A stretch of DNA of 64,000 nucleotides from CAWCGU01 sp963795195 (GCA_963795195.1 CAWCGU010000006.1:1860001-1924000), one strand, 5' to 3'. Shown: positions 1 through 9,262, counted from the stretch's first letter. Numbers and translations are program-made. Notes: generated from the sequence alone by a model not told the origin.

Positions 1-660
1 GTCCTCTACGTGGCCACGAATCGCCTCTCCTTCGTCGTCATCGGCTTGGGCATGTTCGTGATCGGCGCCTACTTCATGGCCGGCGCCGTCGGCCACGTCG
101 GCGATCGATTTGACATCTGGCTCGACACCTTCGCCTACGTCAACGAGGCCGACGACAAGGGGTCGGGCCAGATCGCGCAGTCGCTGTACGCGCAAGCCGA
201 CGGCGGACTTTTCGGGCGCGGCCTCGGGCAGGCGGTGCTCGAGCTACCCGGGCCGTTTGCGACGGATTGCGGCCGCGTCGAGTTCCCCGAGTGCAACAGC
301 ATCGTCCCAGCTCCGCACACGGACTTCGTCTACGCGGTCATCGTCAACGAGCTCGGCCTCTTCGGCGCCTGTGGTGTCGTCTGTATCTACGCCCTGGTCG
401 CGGCGCGCGGCTTCAAGACGGCGATGCTGGCCCAGGACGGTTTCTCGAAGCTGCTCGCCACCGGCCTGACGGCCGTGATCGCCCTGCAGGCGTTCGTGAT
501 CATCGGCGGCGTCGTCAGGGTGATTCCGCTGACGGGTGTGACCTTACCCTTCGTCAGCTACGGTGGAAGTTCGGTCGTCGCGAACATGATCCTGGTGGCG
601 TTGCTGCTGCTCGTCTCAGCCCGCGCTCGCAGAGGCACCGTGGAGGCGCTACGGGCATGA
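1..660 (+). CDS. rodA: RodA/FtsW-family peptidoglycan glycosyltransferase, C-terminal part
   Basis: The reading frame is open from base 1, so the N-terminal half lies outside the window. About 219 residues remain, with several hydrophobic membrane segments and the SEDS-family signature near the C-terminus (VIPLTGVTLPFVSYGGSS, about residues 170-190 of the visible part). SEDS proteins polymerise lipid II glycan strands together with a class B penicillin-binding protein. The stop overlaps the pbpA start (ATGA), and pknB and ddl follow, matching the actinobacterial pstP-rodA-pbpA-pknA-pknB arrangement. I therefore favour RodA over FtsW, although the two cannot be separated from this fragment alone. 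Confidence 0.9.
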   Translation, partial: VLYVATNRLSFVVIGLGMFVIGAYFMAGAVGHVGDRFDIWLDTFAYVNEADDKGSGQIAQSLYAQADGGLFGRGLGQAVLELPGPFATDCGRVEFPECNSIVPAPHTDFVYAVIVNELGLFGACGVVCIYALVAARGFKTAMLAQDGFSKLLATGLTAVIALQAFVIIGGVVRVIPLTGVTLPFVSYGGSSVVANMILVALLLLVSARARRGTVEALRA

Positions 661-2099
661 ATCCGCCGATCTTCCGGGTCTTCGCGACGTTCCTGGTGCT
701 CTTTGCGGCGCTTGTCGGCTTCAGTTCGTACTGGGCGGTGTTTGACGCCGACGAGCTCGATGAGCGAGCTGACAACCGCCGCTCCCTGATCGAGACCGCG
801 TCGATCGAGCGGGGAACGATCGGCAGCTCTGACGGAACCGTGATCGCTGTCAGCGAGCCGCAGGGCTCGGGCACGAACAAGGTCTACGTCAGGCAGTACC
901 CGACCGGCGCCCTGTTCGGCAATCCGGTCGGCTACAGCTTCATCGAGCTCGCCAACTTCGGCGTCGAGCAGTACTACAACGCGACGCTGATCGGCGAGGG
1001 CAACGAGTTCGCGACCCTGCTCGACGAGCTTCGCGGAGTTCCCAAGGAGGGCAGCAACGTGACGCTTACCCTCGACGCCGGGGCGCAGGAGACCGCGACT
1101 GCCGCGCTGGGAGGGCAGCGGGGGTCCGTTGTGGCAATCGAGCCGTCAACCGGGGCGGTCAGGGCGATGGTCAGCATCCCCAGCTACGACCCAAACGAGG
1201 TGCCGGATGATTTCCGGGCGCTGAACCGGGAAGGCAGTGGGTCGCCGCTGGTCAACCGAGCCACCTTCGCCGGTTACCCTCCCGGCTCGACCTTCAAGGT
1301 GGTCACCGCCGCCGCCGCACTCGACTCGGGGGAGTTCTCCCCGGATTCAGTACTCAGCGGAGAGAACGGGCTCGCAATTTCGGGTGTACCGCTTCAGAAC
1401 TTTGGGGGCGCCAGCTTCGGCTCCATTGACATGACCACCGCACTGACCAACTCCGTCAACACCTACTGGGCTCAGGTCGGGGAGCAGGTCGGCGCCGACA
1501 CCCTGTACGAGTACATGGATCGGTTCGGCTTCAACAAGCGCCTGCCGCTGGACTATCCCGCCGGGCAGATCGTCGCGAGCGGGATCTACGAGCAGGGGGA
1601 CCTGCTGACCGCGGCCGATAGTTTCGACATCGGGCGCGTCGCGATCGGGCAGGAGCGGCTGCTTGCAACCCCGCTTCAGATGGCCCAGGTTGCCGCTGCC
1701 GTCGCGAACGGCGGGAAGCTCATGGAGGCCACCCTGATGCAGGAGGTGACCGACCCGGACGGGCGCACCAGCGAGCAACTCGACCCGGACGAACAGTCGG
1801 AGGTGATGAGCGAGGAAACTGCGGCGGAGCTCAGCGCGATGATGCAGAGCGTCGTCAACGAGGGCAGTGGCACGGCTGCGGCTCTGTCGGGAATCTCGGT
1901 CGCCGGCAAGACCGGCACCGCCGAGCACGGGGTCACCGAGGAGTGCAGCGAGCCAAACCAGGCCTGGTTCATCGGGTTTGCCCCGGCTGAGGATCCGCAG
2001 ATCGCGGTAGCGGCAACTGTTGAATGCACAAGCGGCACCGGCGGCGAGGTCGCCGCGCCGATCGCCGCGACGGTCATGGAGTCGCTGATAGATGGCTGA
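657..2099 (+). CDS. pbpA: Penicillin-binding protein PbpA (class B transpeptidase)
   Basis: This 480-residue protein has one N-terminal membrane anchor (about residues 8-28) followed by a periplasmic transpeptidase. The three active-site motifs are visible: SxxK in GSTFKVV, SxN in TNSVNTYW, and KTGT in GKTGTAEHG. It would cross-link stem peptides alongside the RodA polymerase encoded immediately upstream. I chose the ATG at 657 because it overlaps the rodA stop (ATGA) and places the membrane anchor directly at the N-terminus; the frame is open far upstream but has no domain there. The length is typical of actinobacterial PbpA, which lacks the large dimerisation domain of FtsI. The gene is intact. 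Confidence 0.93.
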   Translation: MNPPIFRVFATFLVLFAALVGFSSYWAVFDADELDERADNRRSLIETASIERGTIGSSDGTVIAVSEPQGSGTNKVYVRQYPTGALFGNPVGYSFIELANFGVEQYYNATLIGEGNEFATLLDELRGVPKEGSNVTLTLDAGAQETATAALGGQRGSVVAIEPSTGAVRAMVSIPSYDPNEVPDDFRALNREGSGSPLVNRATFAGYPPGSTFKVVTAAAALDSGEFSPDSVLSGENGLAISGVPLQNFGGASFGSIDMTTALTNSVNTYWAQVGEQVGADTLYEYMDRFGFNKRLPLDYPAGQIVASGIYEQGDLLTAADSFDIGRVAIGQERLLATPLQMAQVAAAVANGGKLMEATLMQEVTDPDGRTSEQLDPDEQSEVMSEETAAELSAMMQSVVNEGSGTAAALSGISVAGKTGTAEHGVTEECSEPNQAWFIGFAPAEDPQIAVAATVECTSGTGGEVAAPIAATVMESLIDG

Positions 2100-2141
2100 C
2101 CCCACGACACCGAGCAGGTCCGCCGAGGTGGAGGCCAGTCG

Positions 2142-3977
2142 ATGAGGATCAGCGAGGACATGGTCGTCGACGGGCGCTACCGGATCGTCCGCAAGCTCGG
2201 CTCCGGCGGCATGGCTGACGTTTGGCTGGCCGACGACGCTCAGCTCAACCGCAAGGTCGCCCTCAAGGTGCTGCACGACCGCTTTGCCCAGGACGACCAG
2301 TTCGTCGAGCGCTTTCGCCGCGAGGCAGAGGCGGCCGCGGGCCTTCAACATCCGAACGTCGTCGGGATCTTCGACCGCGGCGAGGTCGATGGCACGTACT
2401 ACATCGCCATGCAGTACGTGCAGGGAACGTCGCTGAAGGAGCCGATCGAGAGCGGCCTGATCATTCCTCAGGCGCTGGCGATTATCCGGCAGATCCTCTC
2501 AGCCGCTCGCTTCGCGCACGACCACGGGATCGTGCACCGTGACCTCAAGCCGCAGAACGTGCTCGTCGACACCGAGGACCGCGTTCTCGTTGCGGACTTC
2601 GGCATCGCGCGCGCGGGGCACTCCGAGATCACACAGACGGGATCCGTGATGGGCACCGCGCAGTACCTCTCCCCTGAACAGGCGCAGGGTCTCGAGGTCG
2701 GTCCGGCCTCCGACCTCTACTCGATCGGCGTTCTTCTCTACGAGACGCTGACCGGCCGGGTCCCGTTCGAGGCCGAGAGCGCCGTCGCTGTGGCCCTGAA
2801 GCAGGTCTCCGAACCGCCGCCGCCGCCGACGCGTCTTAACCCACAGATTTCGCCGGCGCTGGAGTCGGTGGTGATGAAGGCTCTGGTCAAGGACCCGGCG
2901 AAGCGGTTTGCCTCCGCTGCGGAGTTCCTGCGCGCACTCGACGAGGCTGAGGCCAATCCCGGAGTGCCGATCGGCGAGGAGGGGACACCCAGTCCGATAG
3001 CGGTTGTCGATGAGGCCCCGGACTCGGCGCGCCGGCGGACCGTCCTCGCGGTCTTGGTGGGACTCGGGATCGCCCTGGGTGTGGTGATCGTCCTCTTTCT
3101 GGCCGTGTTCAGCGGAGGCGACAAGGTGGCCGTCCCGGACATCGTCAAGCCGGGCCTGAACGTCGACGAGGCGCGCGCAATCCTCAGCGCCGCCGGACTC
3201 GAGTCATCCGAGCAGGGCCAGCCCAGCGCCGCGGACGCCGGACAGGTGCTCGAATCCAACCCGCCTGCCGGCGCAGAGGTGGACGAGGGCTCCACCGTCC
3301 TGATCATCTTCAGCGAGGGGCCGGGCGAAGGGAAGGTGCCCGATGTCATCGGCCTGCTGAGTGCAACGGCCCGAGATCGCGTCGAGGCTGCGGGTTTCGA
3401 GGTCAAGGTGACCTCGGAGTTTTCGGACGAGGTCGACGATGGCAGGGTGATCAGGACGTCTCCACCCGCCGGGACCGAGACAGACCGAGGTGAGTTGGTC
3501 ACGCTGGTCGTGTCCAAGGGCGCGGACCTCGTCGACGTGCCGGATGTCCTCGGCCAGTCGCAGGGCTCCGCTGAGGCCGAACTCGACCAGGCCGGGTTCT
3601 TCGCCGACGTCGATACAGGGTCCTCGACGGCCACCGAGGGGACGGTGTTCGAGCAGCAGCCTTCTGCCGGCAGCACGGCGCAGCGCGGCTCATCGGTGAC
3701 GATCGTGGTCTCGGAAGGTCCGGGCACGGTGACGGTGCCGGACGTCCTCGGGAAGGATCGCGACGAGGCCGCCGGCCAGCTCAACGGGCTCGGGCTCGAC
3801 GTCGAGATCGACGAGATCACTACCGACGACCCCAAGAAGGACGACCGCGTCATCGATCAGTTCCCGCGGGCCGGGACCCAAGCCAACCCGGGCCAGACGG
3901 TGACCATTCGGGTCGGGGTCTTCGAGGAGCCCGAACCCGAACCGCCCACGACCACGACGACCACGACGTCCCCCTGA
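2142..3977 (+). CDS. pknB: PknB-type Ser/Thr protein kinase with four PASTA repeats
   Basis: A 611-residue transmembrane kinase. The cytoplasmic kinase domain spans about residues 10-270, with the glycine loop GSGGM at 20-24, ATP-binding Lys42 (VALK), catalytic loop HRDLKPQN at 132-139 and DFG at 152-154. A single membrane helix lies at about 300-324. The extracellular part holds four PASTA repeats (about 328-392, 396-459, 461-527 and 528-597), each starting near a VPD motif, then a Pro/Thr-rich tail. PASTA domains bind muropeptides or lipid II, so the kinase couples wall status to growth and division. It lies between pbpA and ddl, and its stop overlaps the ddl start. No PknA homologue is seen between pbpA and this gene. 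Confidence 0.95.
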   Translation: MRISEDMVVDGRYRIVRKLGSGGMADVWLADDAQLNRKVALKVLHDRFAQDDQFVERFRREAEAAAGLQHPNVVGIFDRGEVDGTYYIAMQYVQGTSLKEPIESGLIIPQALAIIRQILSAARFAHDHGIVHRDLKPQNVLVDTEDRVLVADFGIARAGHSEITQTGSVMGTAQYLSPEQAQGLEVGPASDLYSIGVLLYETLTGRVPFEAESAVAVALKQVSEPPPPPTRLNPQISPALESVVMKALVKDPAKRFASAAEFLRALDEAEANPGVPIGEEGTPSPIAVVDEAPDSARRRTVLAVLVGLGIALGVVIVLFLAVFSGGDKVAVPDIVKPGLNVDEARAILSAAGLESSEQGQPSAADAGQVLESNPPAGAEVDEGSTVLIIFSEGPGEGKVPDVIGLLSATARDRVEAAGFEVKVTSEFSDEVDDGRVIRTSPPAGTETDRGELVTLVVSKGADLVDVPDVLGQSQGSAEAELDQAGFFADVDTGSSTATEGTVFEQQPSAGSTAQRGSSVTIVVSEGPGTVTVPDVLGKDRDEAAGQLNGLGLDVEIDEITTDDPKKDDRVIDQFPRAGTQANPGQTVTIRVGVFEEPEPEPPTTTTTTTSP

Positions 3978-4942
3978 TGCGCGTTGCCGTGATCAGCGGC
4001 GGGCGCTCGAGCGAGCACGAGATCTCGCTCAATTCGGGAGCCTCGGTGGCGGAGGGCGTTAACGCTGCAGGCCACGAGGCCGTGCCCGTGCTGATCGAGC
4101 GCGACGGCTCCTGGCTCGCCGCGGGGGAGCCGGTGGTTCTGCACCCGGCCGGGGGTTTGCTTGACTGCGACGTCGCCTTTCCGGTGCTCCACGGGCCCTT
4201 CGGGGAGGACGGAACGGTGCAGGGCCTGCTCGAGTGCCTCGACGTCCCATACGTCGGCCCGAACGTGCTCTCGGCCGCGGTCGCGCTCGACAAGCTCGTC
4301 TTCAAGCGTCTCTGCGCCTTCCACGGGTTCCCTCAGGTTCGCTTCGTCGAGGTGGGGGAGCAGGGATGGCGCGCGCTCGCAGAAGGGATCGGAACGCCGC
4401 TCTGGGTGAAGCCGTCTCGCCTGGGATCCTCCGTCGGCATCGGCCGCGTGGACGACCTGGCGGACCTTGACGCAGCCGTGACCGAGGCGCTGAAGCACGA
4501 TCCACGCGTTATCGTCGAGGAGCATGCGGGGGGCCGCGAGGTCGAGTGCTCGGTGATCGGCAACTCGGAGCCCGAGACGTCGCTCCCGGGCGAGATCGTC
4601 CCGAAAGGGGAGTGGTACGACTTCGAGTCCAAGTACGGCGCCGGCGGGATGGAGCTGGTCGTGCCGGCGCCAATCGGAGAGGCTGCCACGGCGAGAGTCC
4701 GCGAGCTTGCCGCCGCAGCCCACCGCGCGATCGGCAACACCGGCCTGGCACGCGCAGACTTCTTCGTCCGCCCCGACGGCGGGGTGCTGGTCAACGAGCT
4801 CAACACGATCCCTGGCTTCACCAAGACGAGCGTCTTCGGGGCGCTCTGGGAGGCCTCGGGGGTTTCGTACCCGCAGTTGTGCGGGAAGCTGATCGAGCTA
4901 GCGCTGGAGAGGTACGAGACGGAGCGGGGGTACTCGTTCTAG
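3977..4942 (+). CDS. ddl: D-alanine--D-alanine ligase
   Basis: A 321-residue ATP-grasp enzyme that makes D-Ala-D-Ala for the peptidoglycan stem peptide in the cytoplasm. Visible family motifs are the N-terminal GGRSSEHEISLNSG, VLHGPFGEDGTVQG, the ATP-grasp glycine loop KPSRLGSSVGI, and the metal-binding end VNELNTIPGFT. ATG at 3977 overlaps the pknB stop (ATGA-type junction), so it appears translationally coupled to the kinase. The gene is intact and of normal length. Its position as the last gene of the rodA-pbpA-pknB block puts precursor supply and polymerisation/cross-linking in one transcription unit. Confidence 0.95.
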   Translation: MRVAVISGGRSSEHEISLNSGASVAEGVNAAGHEAVPVLIERDGSWLAAGEPVVLHPAGGLLDCDVAFPVLHGPFGEDGTVQGLLECLDVPYVGPNVLSAAVALDKLVFKRLCAFHGFPQVRFVEVGEQGWRALAEGIGTPLWVKPSRLGSSVGIGRVDDLADLDAAVTEALKHDPRVIVEEHAGGREVECSVIGNSEPETSLPGEIVPKGEWYDFESKYGAGGMELVVPAPIGEAATARVRELAAAAHRAIGNTGLARADFFVRPDGGVLVNELNTIPGFTKTSVFGALWEASGVSYPQLCGKLIELALERYETERGYSF

Positions 4943-4957
4943 GGAAGGGCCGGTTGC

Positions 4958-4979
4958 GTTGCCCGGCTGTCCGGGCGAC
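4958..4979 (+). terminator. Stem-loop downstream of ddl
   Basis: GCCCGG (4961-4966), loop CTGT, CCGGGC (4971-4976), with the stem extendable to nine pairs including one G-T wobble (4958-4979). It lies between the convergent ends of ddl and the kinase at 5105. No T-run follows, so intrinsic termination is uncertain. Confidence 0.35.
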
Positions 4980-5104
4980 CCGTCCAAACCCGCCTGGGAT
5001 CCCGGGCCGGCAAACCTGGGCACCCTTCGATGCTGTCGTTCAAACGCTTCGCGCCCCAGCGGCGACTCGGGCGTCAGCCCAACCCGGCCCGCGCCCAACC
5101 GTCC

Positions 5105-6604
5105 CTAGTCCAGCAACTGAATGTTGCTGACCTCGACGCTGTAGCTGCCGTCGACCTCGGCCAACGTGGTGAACCAGATCAGGTAGTAGCGAGCCGGGCC
5201 GTCCAGGGCCAGCGGGACCGACTCGGAGCTGGAGGCGTCTTCGACCGTGGCCACGGGTTCTCCCCAGCCCTCGATCGAGTCGGGCGCCTCCTCAGCGGCG
5301 CTCGCGTAGATCTCTCCGCTCCAGCCTGATGTGCGGGAGATGATCTCGATGCCAGTCGCCGAAGCGGGCTCGCCCGCGTCCACGTAGATCCCTACGCCGG
5401 ACTTGCCGGCGGCATCGAAGACGACGGGTCCGCTGGTGTAGGTCTCGGTGCTCCAGGAGGACGTCTTCGTGTTGCCGTCGGTGGCCAGCCTGACGAGATC
5501 GCCGTGTTCGACGCCATCGCCCTCGGGGTCATAGTCGTTCGCCGACTGGATTTCGATCGGCGCCTCTCCGGCGGGCCCTCGCTCGCGCGACGGCCCCTCA
5601 TCGCCGGTCAGAGCCACGATCGCCAGCGCGGCCGCTCCGGCCAGCACGACCAGCAGGATGCCCGCGATCGAGACCTTGCGCGGGGTCAGGAACCGCCGAC
5701 GCCAGGCAGGCACGCTTCGCAGTACGGTCGTTGCTTCGCCGGTCCCTGAACCTCCCGCCCGGGCGATCTCGACCTCCAGGGCCTGCTCGAGGTCGTCCAG
5801 CGCCGCAGCCATGTCGGGATAGCGCTTCTTCGGCTCCTTGGCGGTCGAGTGCTCGACGACGGACGCAAGCGCAGACGATGTCTGCGGACGTCGTCGCTGG
5901 ACGTCGGGCATGTCCTCGTTGACGTGCTTCATCGCCACTCCGACCAGCGTCTCCGCCGCGAACGGGGGCTGCCCGACGAGCATCTCGTAGAGGACCACGC
6001 CGAGCGAGTAGATGTCCGACCGAGCGTCCACGTCACGGCCCATCGCCTGCTCGGGCGATACGTAGTCGGTGGTTCCCAGCACCCGTCCCGTCGCTGTCAG
6101 GCCCTTGTCGTCGAGCGAGCGCGCGATCCCGAAGTCCGTGACCTTGGCGCGACCCTCGGGATCGATCAGCACGTTCTGCGGCTTGACGTCGCGGTGCACG
6201 AGGTTTCGTGCATGCGCGAGCGCCAGGCCTCGCCCGATTTCGATCGCGTATGCGGCCGCCTCGTCGAGCGGCAGCCTGCCGAGACGCTCAATCCGCTGCT
6301 TGAGCGTCTCGCCCTCGATGTACTCGAAGACGATGTACGGATGGCCGCCGTCCTCACCCGCGTCGATCACTGCGACGACGTTGGGGTGCGACAGCTGCGC
6401 CACCGCGCGGGCCTCGCGCCGGAAGCGCTCGAGCTGCGCTGCGTCATCCGAAATCTCGCGGTGCATGATCTTGACGGCGACCCAGCGTTCGAGCGTCTCG
6501 TCGCGCGCGAGGTAGACGGTGGACATGCCGCCGCTGCCCAGCTTCGACTCCAGCCGGTAGCGGTCAGAGAGGGTCGTGCCGATCAAGGGCTGATTCCGCC
6601 CCAT
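5105..6604 (-). CDS. Ser/Thr protein kinase with predicted extracellular beta-sandwich domain
   Basis: A 499-residue membrane kinase. Kinase domain about residues 15-275: glycine loop GSGGMSTVY, Lys45 in VAVK, catalytic HRDVKPQN, DFG in VTDFGIA, and an APE-equivalent in YVSPEQA. A basic juxtamembrane stretch (WRRRFLTPRK) leads into one hydrophobic helix at about 307-331. The remaining roughly 155 extracellular residues contain no PASTA repeat. They read as a beta-rich domain with alternating hydrophobics ending SYSVEVSNIQLL, resembling the discoidin/F5-8-like modules seen at the end of some actinobacterial kinases and MurJ proteins (a judgement from appearance, not a search). The ligand is unknown. 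It is convergent with the pknB operon. Confidence 0.9.
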   Translation of the reverse strand: MGRNQPLIGTTLSDRYRLESKLGSGGMSTVYLARDETLERWVAVKIMHREISDDAAQLERFRREARAVAQLSHPNVVAVIDAGEDGGHPYIVFEYIEGETLKQRIERLGRLPLDEAAAYAIEIGRGLALAHARNLVHRDVKPQNVLIDPEGRAKVTDFGIARSLDDKGLTATGRVLGTTDYVSPEQAMGRDVDARSDIYSLGVVLYEMLVGQPPFAAETLVGVAMKHVNEDMPDVQRRRPQTSSALASVVEHSTAKEPKKRYPDMAAALDDLEQALEVEIARAGGSGTGEATTVLRSVPAWRRRFLTPRKVSIAGILLVVLAGAAALAIVALTGDEGPSRERGPAGEAPIEIQSANDYDPEGDGVEHGDLVRLATDGNTKTSSWSTETYTSGPVVFDAAGKSGVGIYVDAGEPASATGIEIISRTSGWSGEIYASAAEEAPDSIEGWGEPVATVEDASSSESVPLALDGPARYYLIWFTTLAEVDGSYSVEVSNIQLLD

Positions 6605-6775
6605 CCGTTGGGTTCGAGCATTGCGCCGCTATTTTCACGTTCCGGCGCGCTCAGTGCGGTCCGAGCCTCTCAGGGGGCGATGGGAACGCCTGGATTTCCC
6701 CAGGCGAAGCCGGGCGCCAGGAGCAGGTACGTGACGACGGGAACGGCGACCACGGTGACGATCGGCCAGGGAAGC

Positions 6776-7777
6776 TCAGCGCGAAACGACCCCCGGCCGG
6801 TCCGTGGCCCGGCCGATCCGCTTGGCGGTGGGGTAGTGGACCTGAGCGATTTCGAGCGCTTTGCCTTCATCGGCGGCGGACACCACGAATGTGAAGCCGC
6901 AGCCCATGTTGAAGACCTCGTGCATCTCCTCGTCGCAGACATCGCCGAGCTCGGCGATCAGGCCGAAGACCCCTGGAGCGGGGAGCGGACTGTCGATGTC
7001 GTAACCGACCTCGGCCTCGAGCCGGAGCAGGTTGTTCAGGCCTCCCGAGGTGATGTGTGCCAGGCCGCGAACATCGACCTCGGATCGCAGCAGGTCCAGA
7101 GCGGCCTTGACGTAGATCTCCGTCGGCTCGAGCAGAATCTCCCCCAGCGGGCGCCCGAGCCGGGTGTCGTCGAGCGAGACGTCGGCGAGCGTGGACCGGG
7201 CCAGCGTGTAACCGTTCGAATGAAGACCGGACGACGGCAGGCCGATCACCGCATCACCCGGCTCGATCGCTGCGCCGGTGACGATCTCATCCACCGCAAC
7301 CAGTCCGAAGCAGGCTCCCGTGAGGTCCAGGCCGTTGACCATGTCCCCAAGTTGGGCCAGCTCTCCGCCGGGAATCTCGATGCCGGCAAGCTCGGCGCCC
7401 CTTCGCAGTCCGACGCCCACCTGCGCCATCATTTCGGGCTCCGCCTTCGGCACGGCGATGTAGTCGAGCATCGCCAGCGGCTCGGCTCCGACGCAGATCA
7501 CGTCGTTGACGTTCATCGCGATGCAATCGATGCCGACGGTATCCCAGCGCCCGAGCTGCGCGGCGATCAGCAGTTTGGTGCCGACCCCGTCGGTCGAGAG
7601 GGCGATGCCGGTGCGCTCGTCGAGGCGAATCACGTTGGCATAGTGGCCGGAGCGCAGCAGCTGGCGAGACGGCCGGCCCAGGTTGATCTTCGCCAGCTCA
7701 CCGACCAGCGCGGCCACCGCCGAGTCGGCCGCGTCCTGGCTGACCCCGGCCCTCGCATATGCGTCTCGACTAGTCAC
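6776..7777 (-). CDS. purM: Phosphoribosylformylglycinamidine cyclo-ligase (AIR synthetase)
   Basis: A 333-residue PurM, catalysing the ATP-dependent closure of FGAM to aminoimidazole ribotide in purine synthesis. Visible family motifs: STDGVGTKL, the metal/ATP-binding MNVNDVICVGAEPLAMLDY, GLPSSGLHSNGYTLAR and HITSGGLNNLLRL. The GTG start at 7775-7777 overlaps the end of uppP (stop 7770-7772), so the two are probably co-transcribed. Intact and of standard length. The stretch from its end to the kinase start (6605-6775) holds no gene I can support. Confidence 0.96.
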   Translation of the reverse strand: MTSRDAYARAGVSQDAADSAVAALVGELAKINLGRPSRQLLRSGHYANVIRLDERTGIALSTDGVGTKLLIAAQLGRWDTVGIDCIAMNVNDVICVGAEPLAMLDYIAVPKAEPEMMAQVGVGLRRGAELAGIEIPGGELAQLGDMVNGLDLTGACFGLVAVDEIVTGAAIEPGDAVIGLPSSGLHSNGYTLARSTLADVSLDDTRLGRPLGEILLEPTEIYVKAALDLLRSEVDVRGLAHITSGGLNNLLRLEAEVGYDIDSPLPAPGVFGLIAELGDVCDEEMHEVFNMGCGFTFVVSAADEGKALEIAQVHYPTAKRIGRATDRPGVVSR

Positions 7778-8549
7778 GACTGCCCATTCTGCTGATCACG
7801 ACGGCGGCGAGCGCGATTCGGTAAACGGCGTACGGCCAGAGCGCACGATCTCGCTCCACAAGCCCGATCAGCCTCTGCGATGCCAGGGTGGAAACGAACG
7901 ACGCGCCAACGCCAATCGCAAGAGCGCTCTTGAACTGATTCGGGACTCCGCGCTTGCGCATGCGCACGGTCTTCAGCGCAGTGGCGCCGATGATCACGGG
8001 GAGGGCCACGGTTCGCGAAAGCAGGTTGGCGCGCTCGCGTGTGAAGCCGCGCAGCCTGGCGGCCGACAGGGTCGCGCCATTTCGTGAAACGCCGGGCAGC
8101 AGCGCTGCGGCCTGGCCGATTCCCAGGGCGAGGCCGTCGAGTGAAGTCGCCTCCCCACCGCCGCGGCGCTGAGGAGATCGATCGGCGAAAATCATCAGGG
8201 AGGACCCGGCGATGAGTCCGGCCGCGGTGACGCCGGGACCCCCGAGGCGTTGCTCGATCTGGCGTTCCAGGGTGTACCCCACGACCGCCGCTGGCGCGAA
8301 GGAAAGCGCGATCACCGAAAGGCGGCGCGCATCGAGCTCCCTCAGCTCCTTCGCGATCAGCCGCCGCTGGGCGATCAGCAGAGCCAGCGCCGTGCCGGCG
8401 TGCAGCGCCACCTCGAAGCTCTTGCGAAGCTCCGGGTCCACCTGGTCGCGGTCGAAACCGGCGAGCCATGGGATCAAGTTGAGGTGAGCGGAGCTGGAGA
8501 CCGGCAGCAGCTCCGTCGGGCCCTGCACCAGTCCCAATGCCAGCGCCAC
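7770..8549 (-). CDS. uppP: Undecaprenyl-diphosphatase UppP/BacA
   Basis: A 259-residue polytopic membrane protein that dephosphorylates undecaprenyl pyrophosphate to recycle the lipid carrier for cell-wall and polysaccharide synthesis. Both signature motifs are present: the N-terminal QGPTELLPVSSSAH (usual form QGxTEFLPVSSSGH) and the second active-site motif PGVSRNGATLSAARLRG (usual form PGxSRSG). The start is GTG at 8549; no upstream ATG exists in frame, and this start places the first motif about eight residues in, as is normal. It overlaps purM by 8 bp. Its product serves both the ddl/pbpA pathway and the polysaccharide cluster on the other side. Confidence 0.93.
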   Translation of the reverse strand: MALALGLVQGPTELLPVSSSAHLNLIPWLAGFDRDQVDPELRKSFEVALHAGTALALLIAQRRLIAKELRELDARRLSVIALSFAPAAVVGYTLERQIEQRLGGPGVTAAGLIAGSSLMIFADRSPQRRGGGEATSLDGLALGIGQAAALLPGVSRNGATLSAARLRGFTRERANLLSRTVALPVIIGATALKTVRMRKRGVPNQFKSALAIGVGASFVSTLASQRLIGLVERDRALWPYAVYRIALAAVVISRMGSRD

Positions 8550-8593
8550 CCCCGGCGTCAGCCCCCCGTCCGGCGCGGTTGGCGCCGCGGTGG

Positions 8594-9262
8594 TCAGGAC
8601 TCGGTTTCCGCTGCCGACTCAGCCGGCGGGCGCCGGCGGCGGACGATCAGGTAGATCAGCCCGCCCACAATCGCGGCGAGGACGAGGTAGTCGCCGTAGT
8701 GGAGGTAGTCGCGCCACTCCTCCCAGTTATCGCCGACCTCTCGACCGACGATTCCCAGCATCAAGACCCAGGGGATGCAGCCGAGGGCGGTGTAGAGGGT
8801 GAAGCGCCAGAACGGCATCTTCGCGATTCCCGCGGGCAACGAGATGAAGGTGCGGATGATCGGCAGCATGCGCGTGAAAAAGACGGTGGCGTCGCCGTGC
8901 CGCTGGAACCAGTCGTCAGCCCAGTCCAGATGCTTCTGGTTGATATGGATGAAGCGGCTCTTCTCAAGCAGCTCCAGGCGCCCGTAGTAGCCGACACCCC
9001 AGGCCACCCACGAACCGACGATGTTCCCGAGCACCCCGGCGGTGACGATCCCGAACAGGGTCATATCGCCCTCAGAGACATTGAAGCCGGCGAACAGCAT
9101 GATCGCCTCGCTGGGAACGGGGATGCAGGCGCTTTCAAGCAGCATCAGCACGAAGATCCCCACGTAGCCCGCGGCGTCGATGAACTCCGTCGCCACGTCG
9201 ACGATCGGATCGACGACGAAGTCGGTCAGCCCGGCGACGAACGGCTGGTAGAGAAGGTCCAT
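8594..9262 (-). CDS. DedA-family membrane protein (VTT domain)
   Basis: About 222 residues with several membrane segments and the DedA/SNARE-associated core: an ESACIPVPSEAIMLFAG segment (the E-x-x-x-x-P-x-P-S-E motif) and RMLPIIRTFISLPAGIAKMP (the conserved F/R-x3-R and G-x-x-x-M motif). DedA proteins are membrane-lipid transporters or scramblases; some are implicated in undecaprenyl phosphate flipping. That would fit its place directly upstream of uppP in the same direction, 45 bp away. I prefer ATG at 9262; a GTG at 9283 would add seven residues. Intact. Confidence 0.9.
   Translation of the reverse strand: MDLLYQPFVAGLTDFVVDPIVDVATEFIDAAGYVGIFVLMLLESACIPVPSEAIMLFAGFNVSEGDMTLFGIVTAGVLGNIVGSWVAWGVGYYGRLELLEKSRFIHINQKHLDWADDWFQRHGDATVFFTRMLPIIRTFISLPAGIAKMPFWRFTLYTALGCIPWVLMLGIVGREVGDNWEEWRDYLHYGDYLVLAAIVGGLIYLIVRRRRPPAESAAETES

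Noticed and set aside
1347..2351. 334-codon minus-strand frame opposite pbpA and the pknB start
   Set aside because: Shadow of two intact genes with all expected motifs on the other strand.
3124..3930. Tandem DNA repeats in the 3' part of pknB
   Set aside because: They are the diverged coding sequences of four PASTA domains, not a separate repeat element.
6670..6775. Possible tiny hydrophobic peptide (TYLLLAPGFAWGNPG) downstream of purM on the minus strand
   Set aside because: Fewer than 40 codons, only an internal GTG start, overlapping the purM end; cannot be supported.
5849..7795. 648-codon open frame on the plus strand opposite the kinase and purM
   Set aside because: It is antisense to two well-supported genes, rich in Arg/His/Asp typical of GC-rich shadows, and has no recognisable domain.
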